A stretch of DNA of 8,654 nucleotides, from NCBI GenBank assembly GCA_020054355.1, contig JAGVLI010000951.1, positions 1 to 8,654 on the forward strand. The letters are read 5' to 3'. Positions 1 to 6,122 of the stretch are shown here, piece after piece; positions within the stretch are counted from its first letter, which is position 1, and each line of letters begins with the position of its first letter. The notes under the pieces are model-generated. The model was not told where the DNA came from. It ran no database searches and saw only the letters and a list, made by a program, of their open reading frames with translations. Made by a program: the position numbers and the translations under genes. This DNA comes from Planctomycetales bacterium. GTDB lineage: Bacteria > Planctomycetota > Planctomycetia > Gemmatales > Gemmataceae.

Positions 1-94
1 AGTGGCCAGTGGCCAGTGGCCAGTGGCCAGTGGCCAGTGGCCAGTGGCCAGTGGCCAGTGGCCAGTGGCCAGTGGCCAGTGGCCAGTGGCCAGT
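1..94. repeat. AGTGGCC heptamer tandem array
   Basis: Thirteen perfect head-to-tail copies of AGTGGCC occupy 1-91, followed by a partial copy (AGT). The array begins at the first base of the window, so its true left end is not seen. Each junction creates the palindrome TGGCCA. There are no spacers, so it is not a CRISPR. It is non-coding and resembles the heptanucleotide short tandem repeats described in cyanobacteria, but that is only an analogy. Copy number may be collapsed by assembly. Confidence 0.95.
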
Positions 95-242
95 TGTGAG
101 ATAGCCTCCGGCAGACGGCAATAGTTTGTAACTGGCCACCGGCCACTGCCTGGGCCAGTGCGCTGCGGTGGTGTGCCGTAAGTGGCCAGTTGCCAGTTGT
201 GAAATAGCCTCCGGCAGACGGCAATAGTTTGTAACTGGCCAC
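92..242. repeat. Two direct copies of a 48-bp sequence beside the heptamer array
   Basis: Positions 92-139 and 195-242 are the same 48-bp sequence with one mismatch (G at 100, A at 203). Each copy is preceded by AGTGGCC-type sequence and ends in AACTGGCCAC. The second copy is bracketed by a perfect 11-bp inverted repeat, AGTGGCCAGTT at 181-191 and AACTGGCCACT at 233-243; the first copy has the same arms with one mismatch (85-95 and 130-140). The unit therefore looks like a small element with heptamer-derived inverted ends. No open frame of interest is present. The repeat zone runs up to about 20 bp before the ketosynthase start codon. Confidence 0.85.
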
Positions 243-282
243 TGGGTACCGGCCACTGGTCACTGTTGACAACTGATTAATT

Positions 283-1575
283 ATGAGAAGACGCATCGTC
301 ATCACCGGAATGGGCGCCGTCACTCCGCTGGGGCATAGCGTGGAAGCGCTGTACCGCAACCAGCTGGAAGGCAAGAGCGGCGTCGGCCTGATCTCGCTGT
401 TCAACGCCAGCCGGTTCCCGACCAGGATTGCCGGGCAGGTGAAGGACTTCGAGCTGGGCAAGTTCGTCAATCACGTCGAGCGCTGGGCCGATTCCGGCGT
501 CAACAGCCGATTCAGCGCCGCCGCCGGTGGGCAGGCGCTGGCGGATGCTGGCCTGCTCGACAACAGCCAGGTCGATCGCACCCGCTTCGGCGTCTACCTG
601 GGCTGCGGCGAAGGCATCCAGGATTTCCATCATCTGGTCAGCCTGATCGCCCAGAGCTGGCGGGCGGATCGCCGGGCCGTGGACGTCGTGAACTTCACCC
701 GCACCGGGTTGCACCACTTCCATCCCGGCCGAGAATACGAGCAAGAACTGCACACGCCGACCGCGCACCTGGCCGATCATTTCGACTTGCAAGGCCCGAA
801 CTACAACTGCCTGACGGCGTGCGCCGCCAGCAGCCAGGCCATCGGCGAGGCGGCCGAGCTGATCCGCCACGGCGACGCCGACCTGATGCTCACCGGCGGC
901 GCGCACAGCATGATTCATCCGCTGGGCGTCACCGGCTTCAACTTGCTGACCGCGCTGTCGACCTCCAACGATCCGCCGAGCCATGCGTCACGGCCGTTCG
1001 ACCTGAAGCGCGACGGTTTCGTGCTGGGCGAAGGCGCGGGCATGCTGGTGCTGGAAGAGCTGGAACACGCCAAGAAGCGCAAGGCCCACATTCACGCCGA
1101 GCTGACCGGCTACGGCTCGACGGCGGACGCCTTCCGCATCACGGACAGTCATCCGGACGGGCGCGGCGCCATCGCCTGCATCTCGCAAGCGCTCAAGGAC
1201 AGCGGGCTGCCGTCGTCGGCCATCGGCTACATCAACGCCCACGGCACCAGCACCCAGGTCAACGACCGCGTGGAAACGCTGGCCATCAAGCAGGTCTTCG
1301 GCGACGGCGCTTACCAGGTGCCGGTGTCGAGCAGCAAGAGCATGCTCGGCCACCTGATCGCCGCCGCCGGCGCGGTGGAACTCATCACCTGCGTGATGGC
1401 GATCCGCAACGGCGTGCTGCCGCCAACCATCAATTACGAATTCCCCGATCCCGAATGCGACCTCGACTACATTCCCAACCAGGCGCGGGAAAAGAAGGTC
1501 GAGCACACGCTGAGCAACAGCTTCGGGTTCGGCGGGCAGAATATCTCGCTGATCGCCAGCCGGTTCACCGACTGA
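283..1575 (+). CDS. FabF-like beta-ketoacyl-ACP synthase (KAS II type)
   Basis: This 430-aa protein is a condensing enzyme of the thiolase fold. It would catalyse decarboxylative Claisen condensation of malonyl-ACP with an acyl chain in the cytoplasm. The N-terminus (RRIVITGMGAVTPLG) matches FabF, which fixes the ATG at 283. The triad is complete: nucleophile C180 in TACAASSQ, H320 in INAHGTST and H357 in SKSMLGH with K352. The glycine-rich NSFGFGG lies at 412-418. Length is normal for the family. Residues about 125-166, near the region that forms the acyl pocket and dimer interface in FabF, are unlike housekeeping FabF and contain HHFHPGREYEQEL. No Shine-Dalgarno is visible before the start, and a repeat block lies immediately upstream. 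Together with the downstream hydrolase and GH3 genes this suggests specialised lipid or polyketide-like synthesis rather than the housekeeping fabF, so no symbol is given. The family call is firm; the pathway is inferred. Confidence 0.93.
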   Translation: MRRRIVITGMGAVTPLGHSVEALYRNQLEGKSGVGLISLFNASRFPTRIAGQVKDFELGKFVNHVERWADSGVNSRFSAAAGGQALADAGLLDNSQVDRTRFGVYLGCGEGIQDFHHLVSLIAQSWRADRRAVDVVNFTRTGLHHFHPGREYEQELHTPTAHLADHFDLQGPNYNCLTACAASSQAIGEAAELIRHGDADLMLTGGAHSMIHPLGVTGFNLLTALSTSNDPPSHASRPFDLKRDGFVLGEGAGMLVLEELEHAKKRKAHIHAELTGYGSTADAFRITDSHPDGRGAIACISQALKDSGLPSSAIGYINAHGTSTQVNDRVETLAIKQVFGDGAYQVPVSSSKSMLGHLIAAAGAVELITCVMAIRNGVLPPTINYEFPDPECDLDYIPNQAREKKVEHTLSNSFGFGGQNISLIASRFTD

Positions 1576-1600
1576 TTTATCGCCGCTTGCGGCTTTGCCT

Positions 1601-1670
1601 GTAGGGTCCGCTGTGCGGACCACGGAATCGTCGGATTTTTCGCACGACTGGTCCGCACAGCGGACCCTAC
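1601..1670. repeat. Inverted-repeat doublet of self-palindromic arms (copy 1)
   Basis: Two perfect 22-bp inverted arms lie at 1601-1622 and 1649-1670, separated by 26 bp. Each arm itself contains a hairpin, GGTCCGC-TGT-GCGGACC. The DNA or RNA can therefore fold either as one long stem or as two small hairpins, an architecture like paired REP sequences. The element sits in the 136-bp gap between the ketosynthase stop and the hydrolase start. Related arms recur at 6710-6805. No transposase is encoded within it. It has no T-run, so it is not an obvious intrinsic terminator. Confidence 0.93.
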
Positions 1671-1697
1671 GAATTTCGCACGACGGTTTAGCACCTC

Positions 1698-1702
1698 AAG
1701 GA
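1698..1702 (+). promoter_or_regulatory. Ribosome binding site deciding the hydrolase start
   Basis: AAGGA lies 9 bp before the GTG at 1712. The reading frame is open further upstream, back to a TTG at 1595, but that extension translates the inverted-repeat element. The GTG is immediately followed by the hydrophobic N-terminal segment, so 1712 is the better start. Confidence 0.7.
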
Positions 1703-1711
1703 ACAACACCC

Positions 1712-2740
1712 GTGGTCTGGCTGATAAGCGGTCTGTGCGTCCTGGTGAGCCTGCCCCTCTGTCTCGCGCTGTTCCTGTGGGGCTTGCACTACTATTTGCG
1801 CTGGAACTACCTCGAATACATCCTGCGGATTTTCCAGGAGAAGCCGCTGTTCGCGATCCCGCGCGGCAAGCCGGTGGACGGCGCGGAAGAAGTGACGCTG
1901 CCGACGACTAACAGCCTGAACCTGCGCGGCTGCTACCTGAAGGCCCGGACGCCCCAGCGCCGCGGCGTCGTCCTGTTCGGCCTGGAGTACGGCTCCAACC
2001 GCTGGTCGTGCCTGCCGTATTGCAACAAGCTGCTCGACAACGGCTACGACGTTTTCACCTTCGAGCCGCGCAACCAGGGCGACAGCGATAAGCACCCCGC
2101 CTATCAGCCGTTGCAATGGATCACCAGCTTTGAAGTCGAAGATTTTCAATCGGCCCTGAAGTACCTGAAAAGCCGGCCGGACGCCGACCCGCACGGCATC
2201 GGCTTCTTCGGCATCAGCAAGGGCGGCGGCGCGGGCCTGATCGCCGCAGTCGAGGATCCCTGGGTGCGCTGCTGCGTCACCGACGGCATCTTCGCGACTT
2301 ACACGACCCTCGTGCCCTACATGCGGAAGTGGTACGCCATCTATAACGACCACTACGTCCTGCAAGGGCTGATCCCGATGTGGTACTACGGCCAGATCGG
2401 CAAGGTCGCCATGAAGAAGATTGCCCGCGAACGCCAGTGCCAGTTCCCGCCCCTGGAGAAGTACCTGCCCCGGCTGGCCCCCCGGCCATTGCTGCTGATC
2501 CACGGCGGCGACGATACCTACATCCGTCCGGAAATGGCGAAATCGCTGTTCGACCGCGCCCGCCAGCCCAAGGAAATCTGGCTGGTGGCAGGCGCGAAGC
2601 ACAACCAGGCGCTGAAGGTGGCCAACGGCGAGTACGAGCGGCGTGTGCTGGAGTTCTTCAACCATAATCTGGCCGCGCCGGAACCGGCGGTGGTTGCCGT
2701 GCCGGAGCAGGTTCCCGTGGCGCTGGCGAAGACCATCTGA
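1712..2740 (+). CDS. Membrane-anchored alpha/beta hydrolase
   Basis: From the GTG at 1712 the protein is 342 aa. Residues 2-24 (WLISGLCVLVSLPLCLALF and following) form one hydrophobic segment, a likely membrane anchor or uncleaved signal. The rest is an alpha/beta-hydrolase domain: a strand ending in VVLFGLEYGSNRWS, then the nucleophile elbow GISKGGG with S169, the acid D268 in HGGDDTYI, and H297 in GAKHNQAL. The catalytic triad is therefore complete. It resembles dienelactone-hydrolase or thioesterase-like family members, but the substrate cannot be read from sequence. It lies 136 bp after the ketosynthase on the same strand. A role in releasing or trimming an acyl product is plausible but inferred. 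The C-terminal 20 or so residues are rich in Ala, Val and Pro and look disordered. Confidence 0.88.
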   Translation: MVWLISGLCVLVSLPLCLALFLWGLHYYLRWNYLEYILRIFQEKPLFAIPRGKPVDGAEEVTLPTTNSLNLRGCYLKARTPQRRGVVLFGLEYGSNRWSCLPYCNKLLDNGYDVFTFEPRNQGDSDKHPAYQPLQWITSFEVEDFQSALKYLKSRPDADPHGIGFFGISKGGGAGLIAAVEDPWVRCCVTDGIFATYTTLVPYMRKWYAIYNDHYVLQGLIPMWYYGQIGKVAMKKIARERQCQFPPLEKYLPRLAPRPLLLIHGGDDTYIRPEMAKSLFDRARQPKEIWLVAGAKHNQALKVANGEYERRVLEFFNHNLAAPEPAVVAVPEQVPVALAKTI

Positions 2741-2777
2741 GCAGTCCATTCCGGGGTAGTGCGCCGTGTCCTGAGTT

Positions 2778-2823
2778 AGCTGACAGCTATTAGCTGACAG
2801 CTATCAGCTATCAGCTATCAGCT
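2778..2823. repeat. AGCTATC/AGCTGAC heptamer array
   Basis: Six consecutive heptamers occur in strict 7-bp register: AGCTGAC, AGCTATT, AGCTGAC, then AGCTATC three times, ending with AGCT. This is a second array of the same period as the AGTGGCC array at 1-94 but with a different unit. It is non-coding. Confidence 0.9.
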
Positions 2824-2832
2824 TACTTAAAC

Positions 2833-2846
2833 TTAGTGGCCACTAA
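2833..2846. repeat. 14-bp perfect palindrome TTAGTGGCCACTAA
   Basis: This perfect dyad has the AGTGGCC heptamer of the left-end array as its left half. It could be a remnant of that repeat family or a protein-binding dyad; nothing in the sequence decides between these. Confidence 0.6.
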
Positions 2847-2995
2847 CCCTTATTGATTCTCATTGAGACTGGCCGAGGGGTGTCAGTGATATGAATTGAA
2901 ACGAAACGGCTTCGCCGTTGATCCTGTTTCGAGCGACCTGCCAGGGATGTCCCTTCTCTTCCAAGACGGACGATATGAACTTCGCTGCCGCGCTG

Positions 2996-3051
2996 GCCTT
3001 CGAGGCAGAGCCTCGAAGGCGGCGCGTTCCCAGGCCGAAGCCCTGGGAACG
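2996..3051. repeat. Two adjacent REP-like hairpins before the GH3 gene
   Basis: The first hairpin has perfect 11-bp arms GCCTTCGAGGC (2996-3006) and GCCTCGAAGGC (3010-3020) around an AGA loop. The second has perfect 10-bp arms CGTTCCCAGG (3025-3034) and CCTGGGAACG (3042-3051) around a 7-nt loop. Only 4 bp separate them. Dyads of the CGTTCCCAGG type look familiar to me as dispersed repeats in planctomycetes and other bacteria, from memory only. The second stem ends at the base just before the GH3 Shine-Dalgarno AGGA, so folding in mRNA could affect translation. Confidence 0.85.
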
Positions 3052-3055
3052 AGGA
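3052..3055 (+). promoter_or_regulatory. Ribosome binding site of the GH3 gene, next to a hairpin
   Basis: AGGA lies 9 bp before the ATG at 3065 and supports that start. It directly follows the last base of the stem at 3042-3051. Confidence 0.6.
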
Positions 3056-3064
3056 TAAATTCCC

Positions 3065-4789
3065 ATGTCTCTCTCCTGGCTTTCCGGTCTGGCTCGCTGG
3101 TACCCGATCCGCCGACTGCTCGGCTGGCCGATCCGCCGGCAGTTGGCCGCTTTCGATAACGCCGCCCGCGATCCCCAAGGCGTGCAGGAAGAACTGCTCC
3201 GCCGCATCCTCGCGGCACAGGCCGATACCGCCTTCGGCCGCGATCATGGCTTTCGCTCGATCCGCAACCGAGAGGACTTTCGCCGCCAAGTCGGCGTGCT
3301 GCGTTACGAGGACCACGAGCCGTACATCGCCCGCGTCCGCAAGGGCGAAACCAACGCCCTGCTGGCCGAGAAGACCGTCTACATGTTCGCCATGACCAGC
3401 GGCACCACGGCTTCGCGCAAGTACATCCCGGTGACGCCGCAATACCTGGCCGACTATCGCCGGGCCTGGAACATGTGGGGCGTCCGCGCCTGGCAAAAAC
3501 ATCCGGAAATGCGGCTGCGGCCCATCGTGCAGCTGGCGGGCGAGTGGGACGAGTTCCGCACCGAAGCCGGCATCCCTTGCGGCGCGCTCACGGGCCTGAC
3601 CGCCCACATGCAGAAGCGCATCGTGCAGTGGCTCTACTGCTTCCCGCCGATTGGCGGCAAGATCAAGGATGCCCACGCCAAGTATTACGTCGCCTTGCGC
3701 CTGGGCTTACCGCGCAAGGTGGGCATGCTGGTGGCGGCCAACCCCAGCACGCTGCTCAGCCTGGCCCGCACCGGCGACCGCGAAAAGGAAGCACTGCTCC
3801 GCGACTTGCACAACGGCACCCTGAGCACGACGATCGACTTGCCGGCGGATGTGCGTTCGGCCATCACCGCACGCTTGAAACCGCTGCCGGAACGCGCCCG
3901 CGAATTGTCCGCCATCGCCGAGAAGACCGGCACGCTTTATCCGAAGGATTACTGGGACCCCAACCGCCTGCTGATCGGCACCTGGACGGGCGGCAGCATG
4001 GGCGCGTACCTCCGGCAGTTCCCGCACTACTACGGCGAAGCGCCGATCCGCGACGTGGGTCTCGTAGCCAGCGAAGGCCGGATGACCATTCCGTTCGAGG
4101 ACAATTCGCCGAGCGGGGCACTCGACATCCGCAGCCATTACTTCGAGTTCATTCCCGAAGCGGAGAGCGACCGCCCCAACCCCACGGTACTGAGCAGCTA
4201 CGAGCTGGAAGTGGGCCAAAGGTACTTCATCCTGCTGACCACCGCCAGCGGGCTGTACCGCTACAACATCTTCGACCTGGTGCAGGTCACGGGCTTCCAC
4301 GAAAAGACGCCGCTGGTGGAGTTCCTCAGCAAAGGCTCGCACTTCTCGAACATCACCGGCGAAAAACTCTCGGAATACCAGGTGACGAAGGCGATGACCG
4401 AGCTGTGCAAGTCCTTCGACCTGAACCTGAACGCCTACAGCGTGGCCCCCTGCTGGGACGACGAGCGGCCCGGCTACGGCCTGTTCGTCGAGCAGGACGA
4501 CCTGCGCGACCCGGACCAAGGCCGGCAGCTGGCCGAGGCGCTCGACCGCCGGCTGATGGCCGACAACACCGAGTACGCCAGCAAGCGCGAGAGCCAGCGG
4601 CTGGACGCGCTCCGCGTGCAGTTGTTACCCGCAGGCACCTTGCAGCGCTGGGACCGCCAGCGCCTGGAACGCAGCGGGGGCACCCTGGAGCAGTACAAGC
4701 ATCCCTGCCTGGTCAACGACCTGAAGTTCCGCGAATCGCTGTCGCTGGCGAACGGAAAGGAACGAACTGAAGTCAGCTCCGCAAGGTAA
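3065..4789 (+). CDS. GH3-family acyl-adenylating / acid-amido synthetase-like protein
   Basis: This 574-aa protein belongs to the GH3 family, named from plant auxin-responsive genes. These are ANL-superfamily enzymes that adenylate a carboxylic acid with ATP and, where characterised, transfer it to an amino acid. Visible motifs in order are the phosphate-binding FAMTSGTTASRKYIPVT (108-124, MTSGTT at 110-115), VASEG (334-338), LYRYNIFDLVQVTGF (397-411, with D404 as the expected ATP-ribose contact), ITGEKL (430-435) and the C-terminal QYKHPCLV (543-550). Length and motif order are normal for full-length GH3. The residue before D404 is Phe, where plant enzymes have Gly. No signal peptide or clear membrane segment is seen. 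Substrates of bacterial members are mostly unknown. Its place after a ketosynthase and a hydrolase suggests that it activates a fatty or polyketide acid; this is inference. Confidence 0.92.
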   Translation: MSLSWLSGLARWYPIRRLLGWPIRRQLAAFDNAARDPQGVQEELLRRILAAQADTAFGRDHGFRSIRNREDFRRQVGVLRYEDHEPYIARVRKGETNALLAEKTVYMFAMTSGTTASRKYIPVTPQYLADYRRAWNMWGVRAWQKHPEMRLRPIVQLAGEWDEFRTEAGIPCGALTGLTAHMQKRIVQWLYCFPPIGGKIKDAHAKYYVALRLGLPRKVGMLVAANPSTLLSLARTGDREKEALLRDLHNGTLSTTIDLPADVRSAITARLKPLPERARELSAIAEKTGTLYPKDYWDPNRLLIGTWTGGSMGAYLRQFPHYYGEAPIRDVGLVASEGRMTIPFEDNSPSGALDIRSHYFEFIPEAESDRPNPTVLSSYELEVGQRYFILLTTASGLYRYNIFDLVQVTGFHEKTPLVEFLSKGSHFSNITGEKLSEYQVTKAMTELCKSFDLNLNAYSVAPCWDDERPGYGLFVEQDDLRDPDQGRQLAEALDRRLMADNTEYASKRESQRLDALRVQLLPAGTLQRWDRQRLERSGGTLEQYKHPCLVNDLKFRESLSLANGKERTEVSSAR

Positions 4790-4828
4790 GTTGCGTTCGT
4801 TGGGGCCTTCCAGGAACCCGCTCCAACT

Positions 4829-4870
4829 AAACGGCCCTCCGCCCTTACGAACCAGCCCCGTTGGCCGTTT
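4829..4870. terminator. Possible weak bidirectional terminator between convergent genes
   Basis: AAACGGCC (4829-4836) and GGCCGTTT (4863-4870) are perfect 8-bp inverted arms in the 228-bp gap between the GH3 stop and the convergent CAP gene end. The loop is 26 nt, and only short A/T runs flank the stem, so the call is weak. Nothing else in 4790-5017 stands out. Confidence 0.25.
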
Positions 4871-5017
4871 TGGACCGGATTCCGTGTCACTTCCGGACCC
4901 TGACGGCCGACCCGAGGCCACCCTCGACCAGTCCCAGTCTGGTTCCAATGACCCAATCGGAAATTGATAGGAGCGGTCTCGTCCGGCCACTGCTCACCGG
5001 GACGAGTTCGGCTGGCA

Positions 5018-5506
5018 TCAGGGCGACTTCTTCGCGAAAACCGCCGAGATGTAGAAGCCGTCCTTGGGGTCGGCGCTGGCCGGGACGATGCCGACGCCGA
5101 TTTCATCGTACTTGTCGCTCAGGATGTGTTCCTTGCCGAAGGCGCCCTTCAGCCAACCTGCGACGACTTGATCGAGCTTGTTCAGGTCGCGGCTCTGATT
5201 GACATGCTCGCTGGAAGTCGCCCACTTGTAGCCGGCCGCAGTCAGCCGATCCGTGGTGGACTTCTGGTCCAGCTCGGTGCTGAGCTTTTTCTGCTTGGCC
5301 ATATTCGCCGCATGCTCCCGCGCCACCTTGATAAGCAGCGGATCGGCCTTGACGGCCGGCAGCTTGTCCTTGGCGCGGGCGGCGTTGATCAGGTCGGCCA
5401 GCTGCTGCTCTTCCTTGGAGTGCTTCAGGTCCTTGTTCTGGGCCGGCGCCGCCAGGCCCAGCGCCAGCAACACGGCCAGCACGCCGCAGAGACGTAAGCG
5501 CGTCAT
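5018..5506 (-). CDS. Secreted CAP-domain (SCP/PR1-like) protein, degenerate motifs
   Basis: This 162-aa protein starts with a signal peptide (MTRLRLCGVLAVLLALGLAA, cleavage likely near APAQ at 21-23). A single bacterial CAP domain of the YkwD/PR-1 type follows: LADLINAARAKDKLPAVKAD, then AREHAANMAKQKK with H65, then E100. It is homologous to the neighbouring gene across its length but lacks signature residues. The usual SxxHRxNIL is GAFGKEHIL here, so the histidine position is G124, and the usual TQVF is SAVF. The first His and the Glu are kept. It begins 36 bp after the paralogue's stop on the same strand, with GGAGG (5513-5517 on the reverse strand) 6 bp before the ATG, so the two are probably co-transcribed. 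The function of such proteins in these bacteria is unknown. The paralogue may be losing or changing its ligand site. Confidence 0.87.
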   Translation of the reverse strand: MTRLRLCGVLAVLLALGLAAPAQNKDLKHSKEEQQLADLINAARAKDKLPAVKADPLLIKVAREHAANMAKQKKLSTELDQKSTTDRLTAAGYKWATSSEHVNQSRDLNKLDQVVAGWLKGAFGKEHILSDKYDEIGVGIVPASADPKDGFYISAVFAKKSP

Positions 5507-5542
5507 GGAAGTCCTCCCGAATGAATGCGAAGCCGACAGCGG

Positions 5543-6049
5543 TCACGGTTTTTTGCGCTGGGTGCCGAAGACCTGCGTGAAGAAGAAGCCGCCCATGCCT
5601 CCCTTGTTCTTGTCCTCGTAAACCGAGACGCCGATCTCCTCGAAATTGCCCAGGATGTTCTCGCGGTGGACCTTTGATTTCATCCAGCCCTCGAACAGCT
5701 CCTTGATCCGGCTGTTCTTGTCCACCCAGGCCAGGTTCTCGTTGACCGAGGCCCAGTCGTACTTGACCGCGTCGGCGCGGTCGGCCGGCGATTTGCCGTC
5801 CAGGATGTGTTCGACCTTCTTCTGCTTGGCCATGTTCTGGTTATGCACCAGGGCGGCCTGGCCCAGCAGGGCATTCACCTTGAACGGCGGCAGCTTCATC
5901 TTGGCGCGGGCCTCGTTGGTCAGGTCCAGCACCAGCTGCTCGTCCTTGGAGAGCTTGGGCTGCTCTTCCTTTTTCTCGTCCTGGGCTGCCGCCAGGGAAA
6001 CGGCGCACAGCAACAGACCCACGGCGGCCAGCCGGCAAGTACGGATCAT
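5543..6049 (-). CDS. Secreted CAP-domain (SCP/PR1-like) protein, canonical motifs
   Basis: With the ATG at 6049 the protein is 168 aa. The frame is open upstream to 6226, but only the 6049 start places a signal peptide at the N-terminus (MIRTCRLAAVGLLLCAVSLA, cleavage near AAAQ at 20-23) behind a good ribosome binding site. A charged linker (DEKKEEQPK) leads into one CAP domain: LDLTNEARAKMKLPPFKVNA, H69 in LVHNQNMAKQKK, E104 in VNENLAW, H128 in WMKSKVHRENIL and the final FTQVFG (157-162). All usual bacterial CAP signature residues are present. It is probably exported to the periplasm or cell surface. It is the first gene of a two-gene minus-strand unit divergent from groES. No enzymatic role is assigned. 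Confidence 0.9.
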   Translation of the reverse strand: MIRTCRLAAVGLLLCAVSLAAAQDEKKEEQPKLSKDEQLVLDLTNEARAKMKLPPFKVNALLGQAALVHNQNMAKQKKVEHILDGKSPADRADAVKYDWASVNENLAWVDKNSRIKELFEGWMKSKVHRENILGNFEEIGVSVYEDKNKGGMGGFFFTQVFGTQRKKP

Positions 6050-6057
6050 CGGCGCAA

Positions 6058-6064
6058 TCCTTCC
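6058..6064 (-). promoter_or_regulatory. Ribosome binding site deciding the CAP gene start
   Basis: On the minus strand GGAAGGA ends 8 bp before the ATG at 6049. It supports this start over the upstream ATG of the same open frame at 6226. Confidence 0.7.
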
Positions 6065-6089
6065 ACAAAATAAGAGCACCCACGGACCT

Positions 6090-6122
6090 TCCCCGGATGT
6101 GACTTTGTCAGTTTGCCGGGGA
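6090..6122. promoter_or_regulatory. Nested dyad upstream of the CAP genes
   Basis: TCCCCGG (6090-6096) pairs with CCGGGGA (6116-6122). In the loop, TGAC-TTT-GTCA (6100-6110) is itself a perfect small dyad. It lies about 40-75 bp before the CAP gene start, where an operator would be expected. No regulator can be named. Confidence 0.3.

Larger units (their letters stand above)
2741..3064. other. 324-bp intergenic gap packed with repeats
   Basis: No gene is supported between the hydrolase stop and the GH3 start. The gap contains a heptamer array (2778-2823), a 14-bp palindrome (2833-2846), a short hairpin AACGGC-TTC-GCCGTT (2905-2919) and two adjacent strong hairpins (2996-3051). Small open frames here overlap these repeats on both strands and have no family resemblance. 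I could not identify a promoter with confidence. The GH3 gene may be read through from upstream or have its own promoter around 2830-2990. Confidence 0.7.

Noticed and set aside
1..260. Possible CRISPR array at the left end
   Set aside because: The unit is 7 bp with no spacers, and the larger 48-bp repeat occurs only twice with no regular spacing.
277..984. 235-aa open frame antisense to the ketosynthase
   Set aside because: It overlays a gene with an intact catalytic triad and shows no family features; it is a GC-driven shadow.
1601..1670. Insertion sequence with terminal inverted repeats
   Set aside because: Only 26 bp lie between the arms, so no transposase can be encoded. At most it is a non-autonomous or REP-like element.
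1595..1711. N-terminal extension of the hydrolase from a TTG
   Set aside because: The extension translates the inverted-repeat element. A good ribosome binding site and the hydrophobic N-terminus support the GTG at 1712.
2896..3218. Small open frames of about 87-115 aa in the hydrolase-GH3 gap, on both strands
   Set aside because: They run through hairpin repeats or into the GH3 gene and have no recognisable domain.
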